Under the pieces are notes generated by a model. That model did not search any database and was not told the DNA's origin. It saw nothing but the letters and a program-made list of their open reading frames with translations. Made by a program: the position numbers and the translations under genes. A stretch of DNA of 64,000 nt from Brachyspira aalborgi (GTDB lineage: Bacteria > Spirochaetota > Brachyspiria > Brachyspirales > Brachyspiraceae): the NCBI RefSeq assembly GCF_008016455.1, contig NZ_SAXU01000001.1, positions 930,001 through 994,000 of the forward strand, given 5' to 3'. This document shows, in pieces, positions 51,819-60,069 of the stretch. Every line of letters starts with the position of its first letter. Position 1 is the stretch's first letter.

Positions 51819-52733
51819 ATGCGAAATTTAGAAAAATATAGAGGCGTTATACCCGCATTTTATGCCTGCTATGACGAGAAAGGAGAGATAAGCAAAGAGA
51901 GAGCGAAAAAATTTACTTCGTTTTTAATCGATAAGGGAGTTAAAGGCTTATATGTCGGAGGCTCTTCGGGAGAATGCATTTATCAAAGCAAAGAGGATAG
52001 AAAATTAATATTAGAATCCGTTATGGAAGTAGCTAAAGGAAAAATTACTATAATCGCTCATATAGCCTGCAATAATACTTCAGACGGCGAAGAATTGGCG
52101 GCGCATGCGGAAAAATTGGGCGTTGACGCTATAGCGGCGATTCCTCCTATTTATTTTCATTTGCCCGATTACGCCATAGCGGATTATTGGAACGATATGA
52201 GTAAAGCAGCGCCAAATACCGATTTTATAATTTATAATATTCCTCAACTTGCGGGAGTTTCTTTAACGGTTTCGCTTTATAAGAAAATGAGAGAAAACAA
52301 TAAAGTTATAGGCGTTAAAAATTCTTCAATGCCGATTTTTGATATTCAAACATTTAAAGATGTAGCGGGAGACAATAGCGTAATATTTAACGGACCAGAC
52401 GAACAATTTGTTGGCGGAAGAATAATCGGAGCTGACGGAGGAATAGGCGGAACTTACGGAGTTATGCCCGAATTATTTATAGAGGCGGATAAAGCGGTTA
52501 GAGAATGCGATTTTAAGAAAGCTCAAGATATTCAATTTAAAATCAATAGAATAATCGCGGCTATGTGTTCTTGTCATGGAAATCTATACGCTGTTATGAA
52601 AGAGATTTTGAGAAAGCAGGGAATTGATATCGGCGGAGTTAGAAAACCTTTGCCTGATATTATAGAAAGCGATAAACCGATTATTGAAAATTGTTATAAA
52701 ATGATTGAAGAAGCAAAAAGCGGTTTAAAATAA
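51819..52733 (+). CDS. nanA: N-acetylneuraminate lyase
   Basis: A 304-residue (beta/alpha)8 class I aldolase of the DHDPS/NAL family. The carboxylate-binding motif GGSSGECIY is near residue 47, the catalytic Tyr in FIIYNIPQLAG near residue 138, and the Schiff-base Lys in VIGVKNSSM near residue 166. The GxxGE motif and neighbours match the lyase subgroup, and the context (sialic acid symporter upstream, YhcH and an epimerase downstream) favours sialic acid cleavage into ManNAc and pyruvate over dihydrodipicolinate synthesis. ATG follows CAAGGAG. Confidence 0.92.
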   Translation: MRNLEKYRGVIPAFYACYDEKGEISKERAKKFTSFLIDKGVKGLYVGGSSGECIYQSKEDRKLILESVMEVAKGKITIIAHIACNNTSDGEELAAHAEKLGVDAIAAIPPIYFHLPDYAIADYWNDMSKAAPNTDFIIYNIPQLAGVSLTVSLYKKMRENNKVIGVKNSSMPIFDIQTFKDVAGDNSVIFNGPDEQFVGGRIIGADGGIGGTYGVMPELFIEADKAVRECDFKKAQDIQFKINRIIAAMCSCHGNLYAVMKEILRKQGIDIGGVRKPLPDIIESDKPIIENCYKMIEEAKSGLK

Positions 52734-52796
52734 TTTAAAATATAATATAATTAATTAAAAATTTAATTAACTAAAAATTTTTAGAAGGATATTTTT

Positions 52797-53261
52797 ATGA
52801 TACTAAAACCATTAAAAAGCGAATTTAATAAAGACTTTCATGATAGAATTTGGAAGGCAAAAAATTATGTTAGAGAACATTACGAAGATTTGAAAAAACT
52901 TTCCGTAGGACAACATAAACTCGATAAAGAGATTTGCGAAGGCGCTTATATTAATATAGCAGAATACGACAATAAAGATAATCCGCCTTGGGAATCGCAT
53001 TTAGAGTTTGTAGATATTCAAATAATATTTGAAGGAGCAGAAGATTATATTATAGCAAATACTTCGGAATTAAAACCTAAAGAATACGATAAAGCGACAG
53101 ATTATCATAATTGGGAAGGCGAAGGAGCCGTTCGTTTGACTCTTACGCCTGGAAATATATTGATACTTTTGCCTTATGACGCTCATAGAGTCGGACTTGC
53201 TCCGAAAACGGGAAAAACTCATGTTAAAAAGGGCATAGTAAAAGTTCCTTATAAAGCTTGA
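52797..53261 (+). CDS. YhcH/YjgK/YiaL family protein (DUF386), anomerase type
   Basis: A 154-residue cupin of the YhcH/EbgC family, standard length. Recognisable parts are EICEGAYINIAEYDNK, ESHLEFVDIQIIFEGAEDY near residue 65 and LTLTPGNILILLPYDAHRVGLAP near residue 118, the last with metal-binding His. In sialic acid loci such proteins (NanQ) speed the interconversion of sialic acid anomers or open forms. It is the third gene of the transporter-lyase operon, 63 bp after nanA, with ribosome-binding site AGAAGGA. Confidence 0.9.
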   Translation: MILKPLKSEFNKDFHDRIWKAKNYVREHYEDLKKLSVGQHKLDKEICEGAYINIAEYDNKDNPPWESHLEFVDIQIIFEGAEDYIIANTSELKPKEYDKATDYHNWEGEGAVRLTLTPGNILILLPYDAHRVGLAPKTGKTHVKKGIVKVPYKA

Positions 53262-53286
53262 TTTTTTATTCTCCTGTTATTTGTAT

Positions 53287-53322
53287 AAAAGACTTGAGTT
53301 TAATTACTTGAGTCTTTTTTAT
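53287..53322. terminator. Bidirectional terminator between the nan operon and the epimerase
   Basis: AAAAGACT 53287-53294 pairs with AGTCTTTT 53311-53318, with an inner AGT/ACT pair. T run follows on both strands. Confidence 0.8.
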
Positions 53323-54509
53323 TATTTATTATTATTTATTAAATCTATCATTTCAACGCATTTTATATACATTCTTGGAATATGAAAAGGTCCTTTATAC
53401 ATATTGCCCTTTAAATCTGTAGAAAGGCTTCCATCTCTATGCAAATAACCAAACCATTCGCCAAATTCTTTATCGATAAATTTATTAGTGTATTCTTTTA
53501 CCATAAAATGTTTTTCTAAATATTTTTTATCTTTAGTAAAATAATAAGCGTAAAGAGTCGCAATCGCAGCTTCGGTTTGGGGCCACCAAAATTTCATGTC
53601 ATGCCAATAATCACTTTTCGGTTTGCCTAAAACATCCATAAATTGTATTATTCCGCCATACTCTTTATCCCATCCCCATTCCCACATCCAATCGAAAATT
53701 TTTAATCCAAGCTCAATTAAATTTCTATCGTTATCTCTTTCAATAGCTTCTCTCAATATAAACCAAGAGGATTCAATCGCATGTCCAGGATTAAGTTGTC
53801 TTCCTTCAAAATGGTCTTGCAAAGTTCCATCGGGATTGCATTGTTCCAAAACCGCTTTTTTCTCTTCGTATAAAAATATTTTCACTTGCGATAAAAGATT
53901 ATCTATATATTTATTATAATATTCTCTGTTTTCTTCATCCGATTTTCTTAATTCCTGAACTGTGGCAAGCATTATCATTGGCGGTCCAAAAGAAATTGTA
54001 GCTCTCTGATTAATGTCAAATTTAGGAATTAATAATTTTTGAATTTTATCGATTCTTTCAAGCAATTCTTTAGCTTTTATTATGTAGCTTTTATCACGGC
54101 TTGCTCTTCCATAAGATGCCATAGCGATTATGCAAAATGTTTCTGAAAAATAATATCTCAATCTTTTTATAACGCATTTTCCCTCTTCGGTTACTCTAAA
54201 AAACATTCTTCCGTCCCCGTCTTTGTCGAAACAATGTTTTTCCAAAAAGTCTATTCCCGATTTCGCCGCATCCAAATATTCTTCTTTTTTTTCAAAATCC
54301 GCGTAAAGAGTCGACAAAATCCAAGAAAATCTTCCTTGAAACCAAACGGATTTATCTCTGTCTATAATATTTCCTTTTCTGTCTAATGCCGTCCAATATC
54401 CTCCGTTTTTTTTATCAAGTCCGTTTTTTAGCCAAAATGGAATTATATTTTCTTTAAGCATATATAAATATTCTTTTTTTAATTCTGATAAATTATTTAA
54501 GTTATTCAT
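53322..54509 (-). CDS. N-acylglucosamine 2-epimerase family protein
   Basis: A 395-residue (alpha/alpha)6-barrel protein of the AGE/renin-binding family, of normal length. Clear parts are FWLKNGLDKKNGGYWTALDRKG near residue 23, KSVWFQGRFSWILS near residue 54 (aromatic substrate pocket), NPGHAIESSWFILREAIE near residue 240 and KFWWPQTEAAIATLYAY near residue 305. The conserved His and Arg of the family are in these motifs. It would interconvert ManNAc and GlcNAc, the step after NanA, or epimerise cellobiose or mannose in other subfamilies. The convergent position beside the nan operon supports the first role. Confidence 0.85.
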   Translation of the reverse strand: MNNLNNLSELKKEYLYMLKENIIPFWLKNGLDKKNGGYWTALDRKGNIIDRDKSVWFQGRFSWILSTLYADFEKKEEYLDAAKSGIDFLEKHCFDKDGDGRMFFRVTEEGKCVIKRLRYYFSETFCIIAMASYGRASRDKSYIIKAKELLERIDKIQKLLIPKFDINQRATISFGPPMIMLATVQELRKSDEENREYYNKYIDNLLSQVKIFLYEEKKAVLEQCNPDGTLQDHFEGRQLNPGHAIESSWFILREAIERDNDRNLIELGLKIFDWMWEWGWDKEYGGIIQFMDVLGKPKSDYWHDMKFWWPQTEAAIATLYAYYFTKDKKYLEKHFMVKEYTNKFIDKEFGEWFGYLHRDGSLSTDLKGNMYKGPFHIPRMYIKCVEMIDLINNNK

Positions 54510-54600
54510 AAAAACTTCCTATTTAATTTTAATTTATTTTAAAAATAATTATATTATAAAATCAAAAAAATAAAACATGATTTTTTATTATACAAACAAA

Positions 54601-55083
54601 CTAATTTATCTTATTATAAAAACTAGCAATATTGCCCGTATTTTCATGCTCGTCCATAAGTATATTTACAATTTCATCCGCTCTGTTATTTTCTTTATTA
54701 TCCGAATGCCCTTTAACTTTTATGAACTCTATATTATGCTTTTTTGAAAGTTCAATTAACTTAAACCAATATTCTTTATTTTCAACGGGTTTTTTATCGC
54801 TTTTAATCCAATTATTTTTTTGCCAAGTATAAATCCAACCGTTCATTCCATTAACTAAATATGCGCTATCGCTATAAACTTTTATGTTATGGGAATTTTT
54901 TAATCTCTCAAGCGCCTTTATAACCGCTTTCATTTCCATTTTATTATTTGTCGTCATCTCTTCGCTTTCGCCAATTTCAAGACGCAAATTATATTTTTCG
55001 CTTATTAATATTGAAGCCCAAGCACCAGGTCCAGGATTTCCTCTACATCCGCCGTCAGTGTAAATTATAATATTATCTTTCAT
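54601..55083 (-). CDS. rnhA: Ribonuclease HI
   Basis: A 160-residue RNase H that removes RNA from RNA-DNA hybrids. It starts IIIYTDGGCRGNPGPGAWASIL (Asp of the catalytic set near residue 8), has TTNNKMEMKAVIKALERL (Glu near residue 50), VYSDSAYLVNGM (Asp near residue 70) and GHSDNKENNRADEIV (His and last Asp near residues 123 and 133). The start overlaps the end of the upstream DHH gene by 11 bp. It is the last gene of the cheW-rbfA-nrnA-rnhA run. Confidence 0.95.
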   Translation of the reverse strand: MKDNIIIYTDGGCRGNPGPGAWASILISEKYNLRLEIGESEEMTTNNKMEMKAVIKALERLKNSHNIKVYSDSAYLVNGMNGWIYTWQKNNWIKSDKKPVENKEYWFKLIELSKKHNIEFIKVKGHSDNKENNRADEIVNILMDEHENTGNIASFYNKIN

Positions 55084-56137
55084 TTAATAATTTTATCAGT
55101 TTATTTTTGATTTCAGATATAAGTTTTTCTTTATTATAATCTTCTTTTGATACGGTAAAACCAGCGGCTTTAGGATGTCCGCCTCCTCCGAAAGATTCTG
55201 CAATTTCTCTTACATTTTTATTTATTCTACTTCTCATACTTACTCTAAAATCTTCTTCGCTTTCATGAATTATAAATCCGATAAAAACATCTTCCATTTG
55301 AATTAAAATATCCGAAGCGCTTACGGTTATCTCTTTCATGCTATGCCCGTTAATTGTCTCTTGCAAACATATATAGCCTATTTTATTTTCTTCGTCTATT
55401 ATCATTCTTCTGTATATTTCCATTAAAGCGGCTACATCTATTCTAGTATATCTCTTTCTAACGACATTTCCTAAATTTTCTATTATAACTCCCCTACTCA
55501 TTAATTTTGAAGCTGCAAGTAAAGACTTTTCTGTAGTATTGCTAAAAACAAAACCTCCCGTATCGGTTGAAAGTCCGCAATACAATAAAGTCGCTATAGT
55601 AGAATCCATACTTTTTAAGAAAGTTGAAAATATATCAAAAATTATCTCGCAAGTGGCGGCTGCGTTAGTATCGTTATAAAACATAGTAACGCCTTCTATA
55701 TTTCTAACTTTATGATGGTCTATAAATATTACTTCGTTATATTCGTTAAGAACTTCAGAAATCCAACCTATTCTGTCAATATCTCCCGAATCTAATACAA
55801 CCAAAACATCTTTTTTAGGAATAGTTTCTTCATTAACATTAAATATTACTTCTTCTATTAATAAAACATTTTGTAAATCTCTTTGCATTTTATCCGTATT
55901 GACAACGAAAACTTTTCTCTTTTTGAATATTTTTTTTAAAAGTAAAGATAATCCCAAACATGAACATATACAATCGACATCGGGATTTCTATGTCCGATT
56001 ATCGTTATATTTGTTGCTTTTGAGAGAGTTTTTAATATTTCTTTTATATTTGTTTTTATATTTTTCTTTGCATTATTTTTAACCGTTTTCTTTGCGGTTT
56101 TTTTTATTATTTTATTTACGCTTTTTTTATTAGCCAT
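55073..56137 (-). CDS. nrnA: DHH-family oligoribonuclease / pAp phosphatase (NrnA)
   Basis: A 354-residue DHH/DHHA1 phosphoesterase. Catalytic metal-binding motifs are IGHRNPDVDCICS near residue 48, VVLDSGDIDRIG near residue 110 and IDHHK near residue 140; the C-terminal DHHA1 domain ends in SFGGGGHPKAAGF near residue 315. Most NrnA proteins are about 315-330 residues; the extra 35 N-terminal residues are almost all Lys, Asn and Thr and probably disordered or RNA-binding. It degrades nanoRNA and pAp. The gene starts 23 bp after rbfA, a frequent pairing in bacteria. Confidence 0.92.
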   Translation of the reverse strand: MANKKSVNKIIKKTAKKTVKNNAKKNIKTNIKEILKTLSKATNITIIGHRNPDVDCICSCLGLSLLLKKIFKKRKVFVVNTDKMQRDLQNVLLIEEVIFNVNEETIPKKDVLVVLDSGDIDRIGWISEVLNEYNEVIFIDHHKVRNIEGVTMFYNDTNAAATCEIIFDIFSTFLKSMDSTIATLLYCGLSTDTGGFVFSNTTEKSLLAASKLMSRGVIIENLGNVVRKRYTRIDVAALMEIYRRMIIDEENKIGYICLQETINGHSMKEITVSASDILIQMEDVFIGFIIHESEEDFRVSMRSRINKNVREIAESFGGGGHPKAAGFTVSKEDYNKEKLISEIKNKLIKLLNER

Positions 56138-56160
56138 AATAATTTCCTCTTAAAAATTAA

Positions 56161-56520
56161 TTAATCTTCATTATCGTTAATATTTAAATTTCTTATATTC
56201 GTCAATACTTTATTAGTTTCGATTAAAGTTTTATCGTAATGAAAAGTTAAATTTGGAACATATCTAACTTTAAGACTTTTTTTAAGATAAGAAAATATAA
56301 CTCCTTTAGCGCTATTTAATCCGCTTAAAACTTCGTCTTTTTTATCTTCATTTAAACATACGAAAAAAACTTTAGCGTTTTTCAAATCTTTATCGGTATC
56401 TACTTTTGTTATAGTTATAAGATTATTTTTTATTCTTGGGTCTTCTATCTCTTTAAATATAATCGCAGATAGAAGTTGTTTAATATTTTCATTTATTCTA
56501 AATATTCTATGAGAAGACAT
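56161..56520 (-). CDS. rbfA: Ribosome-binding factor A
   Basis: A 119-residue KH-fold protein, normal size. The N-terminal helix (RIFRINENIKQLLSAIIFKEIEDPRI), the strand VDTDKDLKNAKVFF and the YVPNLTFHYDKTLI ending are typical of RbfA, which assists late 16S rRNA maturation and cold adaptation. It sits 9 bp after cheW and 23 bp before nrnA. Confidence 0.93.
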   Translation of the reverse strand: MSSHRIFRINENIKQLLSAIIFKEIEDPRIKNNLITITKVDTDKDLKNAKVFFVCLNEDKKDEVLSGLNSAKGVIFSYLKKSLKVRYVPNLTFHYDKTLIETNKVLTNIRNLNINDNED

Positions 56521-56529
56521 ATTATTTTA

Positions 56530-56994
56530 TTAAACAACCGAATTATTTACGGCGCTATTTAAATCGTCAAGTTCGTTTTTTAAAAATACTTTATCTATAT
56601 TTACTAAAATAATCATTTGTTCGTTTGCCTTAACGAGTCCCATTATATATCTATTGTCTATTCCCGAATGAATATCAATATCTTCCTGTATATTTTCTTC
56701 GTTAATTGTAAGAACATCTGAAACAGAATCGACAACCAAACCATATTTTTTATTTCCTATAGCGACAACAACTATAACGCAATTATTTGGGTCCATAGGA
56801 GAATCGAAATGAAATCTTGCCCTTAAATCTATAACAAGTATTATAGTTCCTCTTAAATTAATTATTCCTTTTAAATAATCGGGACAATTCGGAATCGGCG
56901 TAGGCTGAATAAAATTAAGTATTTCCTGAACTTTTAATATATCTATTCCGTATAGTTCGTTATTTATATTAAATACAAGTATTTGATTTGACAT
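56530..56994 (-). CDS. cheW: Chemotaxis coupling protein CheW
   Basis: A 154-residue CheW, normal size. It has QILVFNINNELYGIDILKVQEI at the start, then TPIPNCPDYLKGIINLRGTIILVIDLRARF near residue 33, the conserved docking region, and GLVVDSVSDVLTI near residue 90. It links chemoreceptors, such as the one at 40333, to CheA. It is the first gene of the run cheW-rbfA-nrnA-rnhA. ATG 56994 follows AAGGAGA. Confidence 0.95.
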   Translation of the reverse strand: MSNQILVFNINNELYGIDILKVQEILNFIQPTPIPNCPDYLKGIINLRGTIILVIDLRARFHFDSPMDPNNCVIVVVAIGNKKYGLVVDSVSDVLTINEENIQEDIDIHSGIDNRYIMGLVKANEQMIILVNIDKVFLKNELDDLNSAVNNSVV

Positions 56995-57096
56995 ATTATC
57001 TCCTTAAAAAATACACATTATAAATTATAATATATAATAAACATAAGTCAAGTAATTTTATTTTATATTTATCGGAATAATAATTTTTGATTAAAT

Positions 57097-57123
57097 AAAA
57101 AAACCCATATCGAAAGATACGGG
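57097..57123 (-). terminator. tRNA operon terminator
   Basis: On the minus strand CCCGTATC pairs with GATATGGG around a 4-nt loop (57123-57104) and ends in a run of seven T (57103-57097). Confidence 0.85.
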
Positions 57124-57133
57124 CTTAATTATG

Positions 57134-57207
57134 AACCGGTGACGGGTTTCGAACCCGCGAATGCAGGAATGAAAATCCTGTGTGTTAAACCACTTCACCA
57201 CACCGGC
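57134..57207 (-). tRNA. tRNA-Glu (UUC)
   Basis: The cloverleaf folds on the minus strand: acceptor GCCGGTG/CACCGGT, anticodon stem CAGGA/TCCTG with loop TTTTCAT (anticodon TTC), and T arm with GGGTTCGAAACCC. The first acceptor pair is a G-U wobble. The 3' CCA is not encoded. It is transcribed after the tRNA-Lys gene, 34 bp away. Confidence 0.9.
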
Positions 57208-57241
57208 GTATATATTTTAGCAAAATTATTAAAATCGTATT

Positions 57242-57314
57242 TGAGCCAAGAAGGGTTCGAACCTTCGACAACCGCCTTAAAAGGGCGATGCTCTACCGAC
57301 TGAGCTATTGGCCC
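57242..57314 (-). tRNA. tRNA-Lys (UUU)
   Basis: Minus strand: acceptor GGGCCAA/TTGGCTC plus A73, D arm AGCTCAGTCGGTAGAGC, anticodon loop CTTTTAA (anticodon TTT) and T arm AAGGTTCGAACCCTT. CCA is not encoded. It is the first gene of a two-tRNA unit with its own promoter. Confidence 0.95.
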
Positions 57315-57341
57315 GCGTTAATTTTTTAATTAAGTTTGTTA

Positions 57342-57370
57342 ATTATACAATATTAATTATTTTTTGTCAA
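57342..57370 (-). promoter_or_regulatory. Promoter of the tRNA-Lys/tRNA-Glu unit
   Basis: Minus-strand TTGACA (57370-57365), 17-bp spacer, TATAAT (57347-57342), full consensus, 27 bp before tRNA-Lys. Confidence 0.85.
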
Positions 57371-57459
57371 GCGTTTATTTATTAATTATTGCCATTTTTT
57401 TATTATTAATTTAATATTTTCTAAAAATAATTATATTATATATTAATAAAATAATCAAT

Positions 57460-58005
57460 ATGAGTAAAGTTTTGAAACAGTCTAAAGCCGTTCTTGTAAT
57501 TGCCTTTATGTATAGAGATTTAGAAATTTATAATTTGGCATTAAAAGACGCTATAGAAAATTTTAATTCAATAAAAATTATAAGCGAAGAATATTTATTT
57601 TCTCATTCTGCATATTATAAAGAAGAAATGGGCGAAAACTTAAAAAAAAGATTTTTAGTTTTTAAAAATTTAATAGAAAGAGATTATATATCTGAAGTAA
57701 AAAAGACTACCGATAAAATAGAAAAAAAATATTTATATTCTAACGGAAACAGAAAAATAAATATAGACCCAGCTATACTTACGCTTGAAAATTTTATTTT
57801 AACGACTAATAAAAATTTTACTCATAGAATATATTTAAAAGACGGAGTTTTTGCCGACTTAACTTTAATATATAATAAAAAACTCGGATATACGGAGCTT
57901 CCTTGGACTTATGCAGATTATTCAAGCGAAGAAACAAAATTATTTTTAAATAGCGTGAGAGATTTATTTTATAATGAGTTAATAAAAACATCGCCTTTCG
58001 CTTAA
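57460..58005 (+). CDS. DUF4416 family protein
   Basis: A 181-residue protein of DUF4416, which occurs in spirochaetes, deltaproteobacteria and thermophiles. The family signature is visible as YYKEEMGENLKKRFLVF near residue 51, the RKINIDPAILTLENFILTT stretch near residue 105, and HRIYLKDGVFADLTL then LPWTYADYSSEE near the C-terminus. No enzymatic role is established for the family. It is a single gene transcribed divergently from the tRNA unit; the region between is AT-rich. Confidence 0.85.
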   Translation: MSKVLKQSKAVLVIAFMYRDLEIYNLALKDAIENFNSIKIISEEYLFSHSAYYKEEMGENLKKRFLVFKNLIERDYISEVKKTTDKIEKKYLYSNGNRKINIDPAILTLENFILTTNKNFTHRIYLKDGVFADLTLIYNKKLGYTELPWTYADYSSEETKLFLNSVRDLFYNELIKTSPFA

Positions 58006-58118
58006 ATTAAAATTTTTCGCTCTTTATAATTGCAAATAATAAAATTTTATAACCTTGTTAAAATATAAAGCCACCCGTTAAGATGGCTCTACATTAATAA
58101 TACAATAGGAGAAAAAAT

Positions 58119-58217
58119 ATGAAAAAAATTATTTATTATCTTAATTTATTTAACCGCTCCAGCTTTTTTAAGTATTTTAACTATATCCTTATACTCGTTT
58201 TCAAAAGCGTAAGTTAA
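58119..58217 (+). pseudogene. Orphan translation start overlapping the ankyrin gene's 3' end
   Basis: A good ribosome-binding site (AGGAG, 58106-58110) precedes ATG 58119 with MKKIIYYLNLF, as at the start of an exported protein, but the frame then runs into the 3' end of the minus-strand ankyrin gene and stops at TAA 58215-58217. It looks like the 5' end of a gene whose body was lost. It could be a chance ORF. Confidence 0.3.
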
Positions 58218-58592
58218 TGCCGTTTTCCCGTCTCTATCTCTTATATTAAGAGTAGCGTCAGCATTTACCAAAAGTTTTACTATATCGGTATGTCCGTTAT
58301 AAGCGGCTTTACTTAACGCGGTTATATTTTTAACATTGCTTATATTTATATTAACTCTTTTATTTAATAAAAGCTCAACTATTTCGGTATATCCTTTTTC
58401 AGCCGCTTCCATTAAAGGAGTTTCGCCTATTATATTTCTAGTATTAATATTAACTCCAGACATTATAAGTTCTTTCGCTTTATTAATATCGTCATTTTTT
58501 AATGCGTTCATTAGCGTATCGGATTCGTTAGCGAATAATCCTAATGATAATATAAATGTCGCTATAATTACAAATGCTATTTTCATCGTCAT
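58146..58592 (-). CDS. Secreted ankyrin-repeat protein
   Basis: A 148-residue exported protein. I chose ATG 58592 (ATG-ACG-ATG) because GGAGGAG lies just before it; the longer frame from 58619 reads through that site. The signal peptide core is IAFVIIATFILSLGLF with cleavage about FA-NE. The mature part is made of about four ankyrin repeats, for example NINTRNIIGETPLMEAAEKGYTEIVELLLNKR and GKTALTYAFENEYKDIVKILKKAGA. Ankyrin proteins bind other proteins; secreted bacterial ones may act in the periplasm (for instance with catalases) or on host proteins. Several exported ankyrin proteins are known in Brachyspira-like genomes. Confidence 0.85.
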   Translation of the reverse strand: MTMKIAFVIIATFILSLGLFANESDTLMNALKNDDINKAKELIMSGVNINTRNIIGETPLMEAAEKGYTEIVELLLNKRVNINISNVKNITALSKAAYNGHTDIVKLLVNADATLNIRDRDGKTALTYAFENEYKDIVKILKKAGAVK

Positions 58593-58805
58593 AACTTCTC
58601 CTCCAATTTTTACTCTCATATTTTCTACTCAAAATATAATAATTATTTTTAAATTGTGGTTAACTTTTTTTATTTTATTTAACCTCAATATTTCCATTCT
58701 CTACAATTAAGATACAAAACTTTTAAAATAAGTGTTTAAATTTTTTTTAATTAAATATTAAAAAAATTTATTTTAAAATTTGATTTTAAATTTTTAGAAT
58801 AGAAT

Positions 58806-59906
58806 TTATTTTTTAAGATTTTTATTTATTTTCTTATAATCGTTTCTGTATTTCATTATTTTCTTCAATGCTTTTTTTCTATCTTTTTTAATTTCTATTG
58901 AAGTTTTTTGAAGTTGTTTATTTTCATTAAGCAAAGTTATATAAGCTTGATATCTCTCGTAAGGAATTTTATTTTTTTCGACAAGCTCAAGTATATAACA
59001 ATCTGGCTCATGTTGATGAGTGCAATTTTTAAATTTGCAATTTTTTGAAAGCTCTTCCAAATCCTCAAAAGTTTTTTTTATTCCTTTATCGTCTTCCCAT
59101 AAATCTAAATTTCTTAATCCTGGCGTATCTATAACTACTCCGCCGCCTTCTAAAATTAAAAGCTCTCTATGAGTTGTTGTGTGCATTCCCTTAAAATCGT
59201 ATTCTCTCACTTCTTTAGTTTTCATTTTTTCTTTTTTTAATAAATAGTTAATTATAGTCGATTTACCCGAACCAGAAGCTCCTATAAAAACTGAAGAAGT
59301 ATTTTCTTTTATATAAGATAAAAATTCTTTTGCATTTTCTCCCGTTTTTGAGCTATAACCAAAAGCTATTTCATTAGGATAATTTTCTTTTATAGTTTTT
59401 AATAATTCTTTGAATTCATTTTTTTTATAAATGTCGATTTTGCTTATCGCTATTATAGGCTTTATTCCCGAAGTATGAGCGATTGACAAATATCTTGCAA
59501 TAGCCGAAATTGGCATTTCATTATCTAAAGCGACAATTATAAAAACATAATCAATATTGCTTACTATCGCTTGAATATCATTTTTTTTAATATTTGCCTT
59601 TCTGTATAAAATATTTTTTCTAGTTAAAATTGTTTCTATAAAAGCGTTATTGTCCGATTTTCGCATTAAAACCCAATCGCCCACAATCGGAAGCTCGCTT
59701 TGAATTTCCGATTTATGTCTTATTCTGCCTTTAATTCTCGCTAAAAATTCGCCTTCGTTTGAAAATAAAGTATAATATCTTTTATGTATTCTTATAACTC
59801 TTGCAGGAATTAAATTTTCTCTGTCTTTTATATCGTTTAGAATTTTTAAAGTTAATTTTTCAAAATATTCGTCAAAACCTATATCTTTTATTGTCAATTT
59901 TTGCAT
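58806..59906 (-). CDS. rsgA: Ribosome small subunit-dependent GTPase A
   Basis: A 366-residue circularly permuted GTPase. An N-terminal OB domain (residues 40-105; GEFLARIKGRIRH) precedes the G domain, whose motifs appear in the order G4 (ISKIDIY near residue 153), G1 (GASGSGKSTIINYLL near residue 205), G2 (TTTHRE) and G3 (VIDTPGLRNLDLW near residue 250). The C-terminal zinc domain has CKFKNCTHQHEPDC near residue 288. RsgA aids late 30S subunit maturation. It is somewhat longer than usual (about 300 residues) because of N- and C-terminal Lys-rich extensions. Confidence 0.93.
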   Translation of the reverse strand: MQKLTIKDIGFDEYFEKLTLKILNDIKDRENLIPARVIRIHKRYYTLFSNEGEFLARIKGRIRHKSEIQSELPIVGDWVLMRKSDNNAFIETILTRKNILYRKANIKKNDIQAIVSNIDYVFIIVALDNEMPISAIARYLSIAHTSGIKPIIAISKIDIYKKNEFKELLKTIKENYPNEIAFGYSSKTGENAKEFLSYIKENTSSVFIGASGSGKSTIINYLLKKEKMKTKEVREYDFKGMHTTTHRELLILEGGGVVIDTPGLRNLDLWEDDKGIKKTFEDLEELSKNCKFKNCTHQHEPDCYILELVEKNKIPYERYQAYITLLNENKQLQKTSIEIKKDRKKALKKIMKYRNDYKKINKNLKK

Positions 59907-60069
59907 ATTGAGATTTATAATACATTATTAAATTATATTTGTCAATTTTTCGATATTATATCATGACAATAAAATATTATCATAGAAAATAAAATTAAAC
60001 GCGTTAAAAGTAGCAAAGCAATTTTAATTAAAAAATAATTTTTATAATTTAAATTTCTAATAAATAAAA

